Positions 7,538-14,898 of a stretch of 18,171 bases of DNA are shown here, in pieces. Source of the stretch: Candidatus Ectomicrobium neotermitis (lineage in GTDB: Bacteria > Elusimicrobiota > Endomicrobiia > Endomicrobiales > Endomicrobiaceae); the NCBI GenBank assembly GCA_031283745.1, contig JAITBH010000150.1, positions 1 to 18,171 on the forward strand. Direction: 5' to 3'. The stretch's first letter is position 1, and each line of letters opens with the position of its first letter. A program made the translations under genes and the position numbers. Under the pieces are notes generated by a model. It ran no database searches. It was given only the letters and a program-made list of their open reading frames with translations, and was not told where the DNA came from.

Positions 7538-9158
7538 TAGGTTGCAAAGAATAAAAGTAATGGACCCCGGCAGACGCAAAGCATTGATTTTTGTTTTATC
7601 TTGGTTAGTTTTAGCAGTAGTGTCTTATATGCTAATTTTTTACAGCGGAGGGAAATTTACCGTCGCTAAAGAACTGCAAAAGACTTATACAATAGATACT
7701 CAAGAAGCCTATCAGTTGCAGATGAAAGGGTTTGATATACAGAATGGTTTTCTTGTTTCCGATGCTGATGAAAACAAAAATGTGAGCATATCTATCAGCA
7801 ATGGTAGCGATATAGCCTTCAAGTATATAACCATTGAAGTTGAAAGTATTGGACTTGCAGGAGAACGGGTTAATATTTCTGCTCAAGCTGAAAATGGCAA
7901 AACCTTTGATGGAACAATTAAATTAAATCAAGGCTCAAACATAATTAACTTTGGCAAAAAAGATAAATGGCAAAACATTCAATTAAACTTTAATGATATT
8001 AAGAAAAACTCAATTCTTGTTTTCAATATTCAAAATATAACTTTCAGCGATCATCGAGTAGCGTTTAACGGCTCGCTGTTTTTATTTTTGTTCTTATTTG
8101 TACTTTTTGGAGTTTTGAGTTTTTTGTTTGTGTATCGTTCTTTTGCTCAATGGTTAAAAATTCATCCTGCATTTATTCTGGCTGTGATGCTTCTTCTACA
8201 AGTTTCTCAGATAATTTTTTATATGGATAAAAGAACAAACGTTTTTTTAGATGAAGTATCTTCTTTGGCTGCTATGATCCCTGCTGAGTATTCTAAGGGT
8301 TCGTTTAACCTTAACCCACAACAGCAATTAGAGATACCCACAGAAAATCGATGGAATGTTTCAAATGCTTTTATTAATCCTCAAAGAGATCTAAATCCAC
8401 GTTTTTTCCGCTTTCAATTGTATATCGTTGCCTCTTTATTTTCAGGCACGTTGAGTAAATGGTTTGCTCTAATCAATCTGTTCTGGTTTATCCTTACAGG
8501 AATTGTTCTGTATTTTTTATCAAAGCTTATATTAAAAAATGATCTGACTGCCCTTTTGCCACCATTATTATGGGGTTTTAGCGGTGCAACTGTTTCTATG
8601 ACATATTTTATTAGAGCCTATGCAACAGTATGTTTCTTCGCTGTTTTGTTTCTCTACCTATCTTGTCTTTTGATTGACAAAGATAGATTAAATATAAAAC
8701 TTTATATCTTTTTAGCGATAACAATGTTTTTTGGATTCTTTTCACATTATTATTTTTTAATTTGGGCTTTCTTTATTTGTGTTTTTACTGGAATATATTT
8801 GCTCTTTGTAAAAAGATACAAGGACATTATTAAGTATGCAGTGGCTATTGTTTTAGGCATAGGGCTAAACTTTTTGCTGTTTTATAATTTATTGATAGTC
8901 CATTTCTTTCGTTCAAGTGGTCATGTTACCTATGCATTTAAATCTCTGTCAGGAAAAGGAGTGAGTTTCATAGAATCAATCTCACGCTGTTTTCAACAAA
9001 TAAATGTATCTGTTTTTGACGACTCATTAGGAATAATATTTATTGTTTTAGGACTAATTTTAGTTTCATTTGTTGTGGTAATTATAAAGAAGAATTTAAA
9101 AACAGTTGATGGGAAGGGGGGGGGCAAATCTCTCTTTCTGTTAGACTTAATAAAATAA
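6954..9158 (+). CDS. GT-C membrane glycosyltransferase, N-terminal part, with duplicated TM-beta-TM module (frameshifted)
   Basis: The product as read is 734 aa. Residues 1-197 and 203-400 are two copies of one module: a membrane helix (about 8-28 and 210-230), a beta-rich extracytoplasmic region, and a second helix (about 170-192 and 374-396). The rest resembles GT-C enzymes of the ArnT/PMT_2 kind. A membrane helix is followed by an outer loop with D433-E434, then a run of helices including YFIRAYATVCFFAVLFLY and FFSHYYFLIWAFF. Such enzymes transfer a polyprenyl-phosphate-linked sugar on the periplasmic face. The frame breaks at nine G (9116-9124), after which it gains an irrelevant tail and stops. 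The continuation is in another frame to 9841, giving 962 aa if restored. AAGGAG precedes the ATG. The beta domain may bind glycan or lipid, but I recognise no specific family for it. Confidence 0.8.
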   Translation: MENSRRKALIFVLSWLVLAVVSYMLIFYSEGKFSVAKELQKTYTIDTQEAYQSQMKGFDIQNGFLVSDESKNVSLSIGNDNNVNFKYVTIKIESINFGTQKVDVSAQSENGETFDGTIELNQGSNIINFGKKDKWQNIQLNFNDIKKNSILVFNIQNITFSEHKLSFNGSLFLFLFLFVLFGVLSFLFVYRSFAHRLQRIKVMDPGRRKALIFVLSWLVLAVVSYMLIFYSGGKFTVAKELQKTYTIDTQEAYQLQMKGFDIQNGFLVSDADENKNVSISISNGSDIAFKYITIEVESIGLAGERVNISAQAENGKTFDGTIKLNQGSNIINFGKKDKWQNIQLNFNDIKKNSILVFNIQNITFSDHRVAFNGSLFLFLFLFVLFGVLSFLFVYRSFAQWLKIHPAFILAVMLLLQVSQIIFYMDKRTNVFLDEVSSLAAMIPAEYSKGSFNLNPQQQLEIPTENRWNVSNAFINPQRDLNPRFFRFQLYIVASLFSGTLSKWFALINLFWFILTGIVLYFLSKLILKNDLTALLPPLLWGFSGATVSMTYFIRAYATVCFFAVLFLYLSCLLIDKDRLNIKLYIFLAITMFFGFFSHYYFLIWAFFICVFTGIYLLFVKRYKDIIKYAVAIVLGIGLNFLLFYNLLIVHFFRSSGHVTYAFKSLSGKGVSFIESISRCFQQINVSVFDDSLGIIFIVLGLILVSFVVVIIKKNLKTVDGKGGGKSLFLLDLIK
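7538..8149 (+). repeat. Tandem duplication in the glycosyltransferase gene, copy 2
   Basis: Copy 2 begins with the same TAGGTTGCAA as the untranslated leader of copy 1, now translated as the linker between modules. Compared with copy 1 it has a one-nt deletion and GGAG changed to GAAT in the former ribosome binding site. The in-frame ATG at 7560 corresponds to the original start. It also has a six-nt (two-codon) insertion near 7764. The coding part fuses directly to the GT-C domain. Confidence 0.92.
9116..9124 (+). repeat. G9 homopolymer at the frameshift, candidate phase-variation tract
   Basis: Nine consecutive G sit in AT-rich coding DNA exactly where the glycosyltransferase frame is lost. 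Nine G leave the upstream part in one frame and the downstream part in another; ten or seven G would join them. Poly-G tracts of this kind switch surface-glycan genes in Campylobacter and other bacteria by slipped-strand replication. A sequencing or assembly error in the homopolymer is the main alternative. Confidence 0.7.
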
Positions 9159-9214
9159 TCGTTCTTGATTACAAAATTGTTCTCATCTTTTTAATCTCAT
9201 TTTTCTATTTTTTA

Positions 9215-9841
9215 GTGATAGCTTATATTTCTCCGTATAAAGCTTTTCGTTATTTTTATCTTTTTACTCCATCTTTAGTCTTGCTATTGATCATAATGTT
9301 TGATTGTTCTCTAAGCTTTATTTTTCAAATAAAACAAATAACCAAAAGGCTAAAATTTAATGAAAGGAAAATAAAAAATGTTTTGCTGGCGGGCTTTGTC
9401 CTTCTACTTGCTTTGAGCGGATTTTATCCTGGCAATAAACAAACCAGACATTTGGAATATTTTTATTATCAAAATCCAAAATTCATTACTGTTTTCTCTA
9501 ACTTAAACGTCTTATCTCTACAGCAACCCAATGAAACATGGGAAGTACCATGGGACCCAGCACTTTGTTTGCCTATTATCATTCAAAACGCTCATCTAAA
9601 AGTAATCCCTTTTAATGAAACAAAAAAATGGCAGATTGATCTTATGGAAGATTTTCATGATTTAGACAAGTTTCTCATTTTTATTAACACTAATTTGATT
9701 GATAAAAACGGAAATATGAATAATGATTTGCTTAATTTTTTACATAAGAATGGATTTCAGGAAAGACTATTAGCAGCTAATTTAAATGATTCTCAATCTT
9801 TTATTTATGAACTTTCCCGAACAAAACAAGTAAAAGAGTAA
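9215..9841 (+). CDS. C-terminal part of the GT-C glycosyltransferase, out of frame with its N-terminal part
   Basis: This frame is open from the G tract (codons from 9122) to the stop at 9839-9841. The first possible start in it is the GTG at 9215, without a clear ribosome binding site. The residues before that GTG (9170-9214) form the front of a membrane helix that continues past it, so 9215 is not a natural protein start. The segment AYISPYKAFRYFYLFTPSLVLLLI resembles the late helix and RYxxxxxP pattern of GT-C enzymes. A further helix and a soluble domain of about 120 residues follow. It is best read as the missing end of the preceding gene. Alone it would make a non-catalytic 208-residue fragment. 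Confidence 0.7.
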   Translation: MIAYISPYKAFRYFYLFTPSLVLLLIIMFDCSLSFIFQIKQITKRLKFNERKIKNVLLAGFVLLLALSGFYPGNKQTRHLEYFYYQNPKFITVFSNLNVLSLQQPNETWEVPWDPALCLPIIIQNAHLKVIPFNETKKWQIDLMEDFHDLDKFLIFINTNLIDKNGNMNNDLLNFLHKNGFQERLLAANLNDSQSFIYELSRTKQVKE

Positions 9842-9843
9842 CA

Positions 9844-10938
9844 ATGAAATATTTCAAAAGAACTCAAACAAAAAAGATAAATATCGGCGGAGTAACGATA
9901 GGAGGAGGCTCGCCTGTCTGTGTTCAATCTATGATAAACACCGATAAATCAGATTGGAAGGCAGCAGTAAGGCAGATAAAAGAGTTAGAAGAGGCAGGAT
10001 GTGAAGTTGTTAGAATATCTCTGCCAGACATGGAAACTGCAAAAAATGTTTCCAAAATAAAAAAACAGATAAAAATTCCTTTAGTTGCCGATATTCATTT
10101 TGATTACCGCATCGCCATTGAGGCGATAAAGCAAGGTGTTGATAAGTTGCGCCTTAATCCCGGCAATATAGGTGCTAAAGAAAATGTCGAGGCTGTTGTA
10201 AAAGAAGCTAAAAAAGCACATATACCTATAAGAATAGGCGTAAATGCAGGCTCCCTAAAATCTATTCGTTCTATAAACGATAATTTATCAAGGTCAAAAG
10301 AACTTGCTAAAGCATGTATGGAACATATAAAAATCCTTGAGAACAATAAGTTCTATGACATAGTAGTGTCCCTTAAAGCATCAAATATTGCCGTGAGTGT
10401 GGAAGCCTATAAGCTCATCGCCTCAAAAAGGAATTACCCATTGCATTTAGGCATAACCGAATCTGGTTCTATTTTTAGTGGAAATATTAAATCCTCCGCA
10501 GGGCTTGGCATAATGCTTTATGATGGGCTTGGCGACACGATAAGAGTTTCTTTGACTGCAGATCCTGTTGAGGAAATTAAAACTGCCTATTCTTTGCTTC
10601 AATCTCTTGAACTTAGAAGCACAGGCGTTGAGATAATTTCTTGTCCAACTTGCTCTCGATGTCAAGTTGATTTAATAAATATTGTTGCTCGCGTTGAGCA
10701 AGCAGTCTCGAAAATGAAGAATTTAAAAAAATTGCCAAAACCCATTAAAATTGCAATGATGGGTTGTGTGGTAAACGGACCTGGCGAAGCAAAAGATGCT
10801 GATTTCGGAATAGCGGGGGGAAAAGATGAAGGTCTTTTTTTTAAGAACGGCAAAGTTGTTGGTAAGGTGAAGTCAGGAGATTGGGTAAAGACTATTATTT
10901 CAACAATTAATCTTTATCAAAAACCTCAAGGAGTATAG
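9844..10938 (+). CDS. ispG: 4-hydroxy-3-methylbut-2-en-1-yl diphosphate synthase
   Basis: IspG (GcpE) reduces methylerythritol cyclodiphosphate to HMBPP, the penultimate MEP-pathway step, using a [4Fe-4S] cluster and electrons from ferredoxin or flavodoxin. The cluster ligands are visible as C267 and C270 (CPTCSRCQ) and C308 in GCVVNGPGE, with the fourth ligand E315. The N-terminal TIM-barrel part has PVCVQSMINTDKSD and VADIHFDYRIAIEA. The length of 364 aa is the standard bacterial form without the insert seen in plants. It starts two nt after the glycosyltransferase stop with only a weak ribosome binding site. A G6 run at 10815-10820 is in frame. Confidence 0.97.
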   Translation: MKYFKRTQTKKINIGGVTIGGGSPVCVQSMINTDKSDWKAAVRQIKELEEAGCEVVRISLPDMETAKNVSKIKKQIKIPLVADIHFDYRIAIEAIKQGVDKLRLNPGNIGAKENVEAVVKEAKKAHIPIRIGVNAGSLKSIRSINDNLSRSKELAKACMEHIKILENNKFYDIVVSLKASNIAVSVEAYKLIASKRNYPLHLGITESGSIFSGNIKSSAGLGIMLYDGLGDTIRVSLTADPVEEIKTAYSLLQSLELRSTGVEIISCPTCSRCQVDLINIVARVEQAVSKMKNLKKLPKPIKIAMMGCVVNGPGEAKDADFGIAGGKDEGLFFKNGKVVGKVKSGDWVKTIISTINLYQKPQGV

Positions 10939-10939
10939 A

Positions 10940-11404
10940 ATGGCACACATATTTTTAACAAGAGCAGGAAGAGAAAATCTTATTAAGGAATTGGAAAACC
11001 TTCAAAAAAGAAAGCCCATCATACAAGAAGAAATAGCAAGAGCAAGAGAGCACGGCGACTTAAAAGAGAATGCTGAATATCATGCAGCAAAAGAAACCTT
11101 GACAAATATTATGCGTAGAATATCAGACATAAATGAAAAACTTTCTAAGACAAAACTCATTGATGAAGAAAATATTGATACCAGCAAGGTTTTAATAGGT
11201 GCTACAGTTACTATTGAGGATGACGACGGAGAAGATTGGACATATACATTAGTTGATTCCGAAGAATCTGATCCTGCTTCAAACAAAATTTCAGTTCAAT
11301 CACCACTTGCTCAAGGTCTTTTAGAACATAAAGTCGGTGAAATATGTGTTATCAATCTCCCTAACGGAGAAAGAAAATTCAAGATAAAAAATATTGCGAG
11401 ATAA
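10940..11404 (+). CDS. greA: Transcription elongation factor GreA
   Basis: GreA enters the RNA polymerase secondary channel and stimulates cleavage of backtracked RNA. The N-terminal coiled coil (about residues 1-75) carries the tip motif GDLKENAEY with acidic D40 and E43. The C-terminal domain has PLAQGLLEHKVGEICVINLPNG. The length of 154 aa is typical. It starts one nt after the ispG stop, with AAGGAG (10928-10933) placed inside the ispG end. Confidence 0.96.
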   Translation: MAHIFLTRAGRENLIKELENLQKRKPIIQEEIARAREHGDLKENAEYHAAKETLTNIMRRISDINEKLSKTKLIDEENIDTSKVLIGATVTIEDDDGEDWTYTLVDSEESDPASNKISVQSPLAQGLLEHKVGEICVINLPNGERKFKIKNIAR

Positions 11405-11417
11405 GGAATAAAACAAA

Positions 11418-11963
11418 ATGGTTAAAAACGATAAATGGATAAAAAAGATGGCTGTTGAATACAAAATGATAGAACCATTTGAGCCTAATCAAATTAAGGA
11501 TGGAAAAATTTCTTTTGGAACTTCGTCTTATGGCTACGATATGAGGTTGTCCGATGAGTTTATGGTAATGAAATCTGATTGCATTTTAGATCCCAAGAAA
11601 TCTGAATCTATTTTTGAAACTGTCAAAGCTAAAGATTTTATAGAAGTCCCTCCAAACTCCACTATTCTTGGAAAGACATTGGAGTATTTCAGAATACCCA
11701 GAGATATCATCACAATAGCTTTTGGAAAATCTACCTATGCAAGGTGCGGCATATTTATAAATGTAACTCCGTTCGAGCCTGAATGGGAAGGTTTTGTAAC
11801 TTTATCCATCGCAAACACCTCGTCGCTCCCTGTAAAAGTTTACACAAATGAAGGTATTGCTCAAGTTTTGTTTTTACAAGCCCATGAAGTTTGCGAATTT
11901 TCTTATGCCGACAAAAAAGGGAAATATCAAAAACAAAAAAACATATTGACCTCAAAAGTTTAA
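11418..11963 (+). CDS. dcd: dCTP deaminase homologue lacking the catalytic glutamate
   Basis: Dcd deaminates dCTP to dUTP for thymidylate synthesis and is a homotrimer related to dUTPase. The protein matches the family closely: KWIKKMAVEYKMIEPFEP at the N terminus, TSSYGYDMR, GKSTYARCGI (with the conserved Ser and Arg), NVTPFEPEWEG, NEGIAQVLFLQ and KGKYQKQ. The length (181 aa) is normal. However, the residue aligned with E138 of the E. coli enzyme, the general base in the usual V-T-L-E-F/I-S-N segment, is Ser130 here (VTLSIANT, codon TCC at 11805-11807). It may be inactive, altered in activity, or use another base. It lies 13 nt after greA. Confidence 0.88.
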   Translation: MVKNDKWIKKMAVEYKMIEPFEPNQIKDGKISFGTSSYGYDMRLSDEFMVMKSDCILDPKKSESIFETVKAKDFIEVPPNSTILGKTLEYFRIPRDIITIAFGKSTYARCGIFINVTPFEPEWEGFVTLSIANTSSLPVKVYTNEGIAQVLFLQAHEVCEFSYADKKGKYQKQKNILTSKV

Positions 11964-11982
11964 ATCAAAAAAGGAGATCTTG

Positions 11983-12498
11983 ATGAATTTTTTCAAGCAT
12001 TATTTTTTAGATATTGTCTCTAATCATTATGTTGATTTTAAGGGTTGCACTCCAAGAAAAGAATTTTGGTTTTATACGCTCTGGGCAACTGTAATTTTTT
12101 TATTCTTTGACATTCTTGGTTCTTTAGCCTTGCTTCCTGTAATAGCATTTATAATAAATATGACTGTCTCTCTTGCTCTTCTTCTACCGTCTTTAGCCAT
12201 TGCAGCCCGCAGACTTCATGACATCGATTTTAGAGGATACTGGCTTTTACTTTCTGTTGTCCCATTCGCTTTTTATTTCGTTTTTACTATAGCTTTTATC
12301 TTAGCCTCTTTCGGTGAGCTTAAAATGCCTATAAACAACACTACACCCTATGTTTTTTATTTGTATTTATCCTCAATGATAACCTTCTGCATTTCTGCAT
12401 TAGGTTCTATAGTCCTCATTATTCTTTTCTGTCTTAAAACAAAACCAAACCGCTGGTCATCCCCCCAAACAAAATTTCTTGATGAAGGAAGTAATTGA
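11983..12498 (+). CDS. DUF805 family membrane protein
   Basis: The protein is small (171 aa) with about four predicted membrane segments. It shows two features of DUF805: an N-terminal FKGCTPRKEFWFYTL (family pattern G-R-x2-R-x-E-F-W) and the central ARRLHDIDFRGYWLLL (family pattern ARRLHD-x2-x-S/R-G-W/Y-W). The function of the family is not established. The ATG at 11983 is chosen over the TTG at 11980 because AAGGAG (11971-11976) then lies six nt upstream. The stop overlaps the guaA start by one nt (TGATG). Confidence 0.88.
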   Translation: MNFFKHYFLDIVSNHYVDFKGCTPRKEFWFYTLWATVIFLFFDILGSLALLPVIAFIINMTVSLALLLPSLAIAARRLHDIDFRGYWLLLSVVPFAFYFVFTIAFILASFGELKMPINNTTPYVFYLYLSSMITFCISALGSIVLIILFCLKTKPNRWSSPQTKFLDEGSN

Positions 12499-14027
12499 TG
12501 ATTTTAATTTTAGATTTTGGCTCTCAATATACTCAACTAATAGCACGTCGTATAAGAGAGGAAAAAGTCTATTGTGAAATTTTGCCGGGCAACAAATCCA
12601 TCAGTTCAATCTCCAATATTAAAGATGTTAAAGGAATCATTCTTTCAGGGGGATATGCGAGTGTTTATGAAAAAACTGCTCTGCACCCCGACGACAAAAT
12701 ATGGGATTTAGAAATTCCTATTTTAGGCATTTGTTATGGACTTCAACTTATAGCACAGAAATTCGGAGCCAAAGTCAGTGCATCAAAACATAGAGAATAT
12801 GGCACTGCCGTTGTAAATATAAACACCGAAAGAATTTTGTTTAACGATCTCGCCAAAGAAGAAACTTTATGGATGAGTCATGGAGACAAAGTTTCGCAAA
12901 TTCCAAAAGGTTTTGAAGTAATAGCAAAATCAATCAACTCACCTTATGCTGCCTTAGAAAACCATTCTAAAAACATCTTCGGCGTTCAATTCCATCCTGA
13001 AGGAAATCATTCCAGTTGTGGACAAAAAATCCTTCGCAATTTCATTTTTAGAATTTGTAAAGAAAACAAAGATTGGACAATGAAATCGTATGTTGATGAG
13101 GAAATAAAAAGAATAAAAAACAAAGTCGGCACTTCTAAGGTTTTGTGTGCTCTTTCGGGCGGGGTAGATTCTTCGGTAGCAGCAATAATTTTGCATAAAG
13201 CCATAGGAAAAAATCTTTTTTGTGTTTATGTGGATCATGGTCTTCAAAAGATAGGGGAAACTCAAAGGGTTATAAAAACTTTTGGGAAAAAGTTTGGGAA
13301 AAATCTAAAGATAATTGATGCAAAAAAAATATTTTTATCAAGACTAAAAGATGTTACATCTCCAGAGCTTAAAAGAAAGATTATCGGTAAAACTTTTATT
13401 GATGTCTTTGAAAAAGAAGCCAAAAAATTAAAAGGCATAGATTTTCTTTTGCAGGGAACTATTTACCCCGACATAATAGAAAGCGTTTCAATAAAAGGTC
13501 ATAAAGTCCCGATAAAAAGTCATCACAATGTTGGTGGATTGCCCAAAAATATGAATTTAACCCTCATAGAACCTCTAAGATTGCTTTTTAAGGATGAGGT
13601 AAGAGTTTTAGGCAGAGAACTTAAACTCCCATCAGAAATTATAGATAGGCAGCCTTTTCCGGGTCCAGGTCTTGCGGTCAGAATCATCGGTAAAATTACA
13701 TTAGAGAAACTCGATATATTAAAGAAAGCCGACTATATAATGGAAGAAGAAATAAGAAACGCTGGTCTTTATGAGAAAATATGGCAATCTTTTGCTGTCA
13801 TACTTCCAGTAAAAACAGTCGGTGTTATGGGAGATGCAAGAACTTACGAGTATGTAACTGTATTAAGAGCGGTTAATTCAGACGATGCTATGACAGCCGA
13901 CTGGGTCAAACTTCCTTACGATCTGCTTGATAAAATTTCTTCAAGAATCATAAATGAAGTTAAAGGAACAAACAGAGTAGTCTATGACATCTCAAACAAA
14001 CCTCCGTCTACGATAGAATGGGAATAA
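12498..14027 (+). CDS. guaA: GMP synthase (glutamine-hydrolysing)
   Basis: GuaA aminates XMP to GMP using glutamine and ATP. The N-terminal class I amidotransferase domain has the triad C79 (GICYGLQ), H166 and E168 (QFHPEGNHS). The ATP pyrophosphatase domain has the P-loop S220-G-G-V-D-S (LSGGVDSSVAA). The C-terminal dimerisation domain has QPFPGPGLAVRIIG and ends in the family tail KPPSTIEWE. The length is 509 aa, as usual. The start at 12498 (MILILDFGSQYTQ) is preferred to a TTG one codon upstream. Both ends overlap neighbours by one nt. Confidence 0.97.
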   Translation: MILILDFGSQYTQLIARRIREEKVYCEILPGNKSISSISNIKDVKGIILSGGYASVYEKTALHPDDKIWDLEIPILGICYGLQLIAQKFGAKVSASKHREYGTAVVNINTERILFNDLAKEETLWMSHGDKVSQIPKGFEVIAKSINSPYAALENHSKNIFGVQFHPEGNHSSCGQKILRNFIFRICKENKDWTMKSYVDEEIKRIKNKVGTSKVLCALSGGVDSSVAAIILHKAIGKNLFCVYVDHGLQKIGETQRVIKTFGKKFGKNLKIIDAKKIFLSRLKDVTSPELKRKIIGKTFIDVFEKEAKKLKGIDFLLQGTIYPDIIESVSIKGHKVPIKSHHNVGGLPKNMNLTLIEPLRLLFKDEVRVLGRELKLPSEIIDRQPFPGPGLAVRIIGKITLEKLDILKKADYIMEEEIRNAGLYEKIWQSFAVILPVKTVGVMGDARTYEYVTVLRAVNSDDAMTADWVKLPYDLLDKISSRIINEVKGTNRVVYDISNKPPSTIEWE

Positions 14028-14896
14028 TGAAAAAATTTATTTATATCTTTATCCTCTTATCGATATCATTAACCGCCTGTCAGAAAGAGAGAGGATTGAA
14101 ATCTGTTTCTTCCATACAAATAAAAGGCTCGGACACAATTGTAAATCTTGTTCAGGTATGGGCTGAAGAATTTGTAAAAAATAAGCCAACCATAAATATC
14201 GGGGTCACCGGTGGTGGATCTGGAACTGGTTTTGCTGCCTTGATAAACGATACTTGTGATATAGCTATGTCATCAAGAAAAATAGAGGACAAAGAAGTTG
14301 CTGAAGCACAGAAAAACAATATTTTTATTGAAGAATTTATTATCGGTTTAGATGGACTCATCATTCTTGTAAATAAAGATAACCCAATAAATGAACTTAC
14401 GTTGGAACAGTTACGCGACATTTTTATGAAGAAGGTTTACAACTGGAAAGAGCTGGGGGGGAAAGATATGGAGATTGTTATATTGTCAAGGGAAAGCAAT
14501 TCAGGAACACATATGTTCTTTAAGGAAAAAGTTCTGCGGCAAGGTGACCCAAAAGCAAAAGATGAGTTTGCGATTGAAGCTTTGTTGATGCCCTCATCCC
14601 AAGCCATTTTTGACGAAGTATCCCAAAACCCTCACGCTGTTGGATATGTAGGAATGGGCTTTTCAAATAAAGAGGTGAAGGTATTAAAAATTGCCCGAGA
14701 CAATAAAAGCGACTATATTTCTCCTACCCCTGAAAACATATCTAACAGTGATTATCCCATTTCAAGACCTCTTTTGCTTTACACAAAAAAGAATCCCGTT
14801 CAACTTGTCAAAGACTTTATAGATTTTGCTCTTTCTCAAGAAGGACAAAAAATAGTTTTGGAAACAGATTTCGTCCCTATAAAGAAGGATTTTTAG
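14027..14896 (+). CDS. pstS: Phosphate ABC transporter substrate-binding lipoprotein
   Basis: PstS captures phosphate outside the inner membrane and delivers it to PstCA. The N terminus is a lipoprotein signal (MKKFIYIFILL...) with lipobox L15-T-A-C18, so the mature protein should be lipid-anchored. Phosphate-binding segments are visible: KGSDTI at 33-38, TGGGSGTGFAALI, MSSRKIEDKE and SRESNSGTHMFFKE. The length is 289 aa. The ATG at 14027 shares one base with the guaA stop (TAATG) and gives a compact signal peptide; an ATG three codons upstream is less likely. A G7 run at 14455-14461 is in frame (LGGK). No Pho-box region can lie directly upstream because guaA coding sequence abuts it. Confidence 0.95.
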   Translation: MKKFIYIFILLSISLTACQKERGLKSVSSIQIKGSDTIVNLVQVWAEEFVKNKPTINIGVTGGGSGTGFAALINDTCDIAMSSRKIEDKEVAEAQKNNIFIEEFIIGLDGLIILVNKDNPINELTLEQLRDIFMKKVYNWKELGGKDMEIVILSRESNSGTHMFFKEKVLRQGDPKAKDEFAIEALLMPSSQAIFDEVSQNPHAVGYVGMGFSNKEVKVLKIARDNKSDYISPTPENISNSDYPISRPLLLYTKKNPVQLVKDFIDFALSQEGQKIVLETDFVPIKKDF

Positions 14897-14898
14897 AT

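Noticed and set aside
9159..9214. Short intergenic gap between two separate membrane-protein genes
   Set aside because: The downstream frame is open through this stretch and encodes part of a membrane helix, so it is coding sequence of the split glycosyltransferase, not a spacer.
14455..14461. G7 run in pstS (and G6 in ispG at 10815-10820) as further phase-variation tracts
   Set aside because: Both are in frame, encode conserved Gly-Gly positions, and the genes are intact; they are shorter than typical switching tracts.
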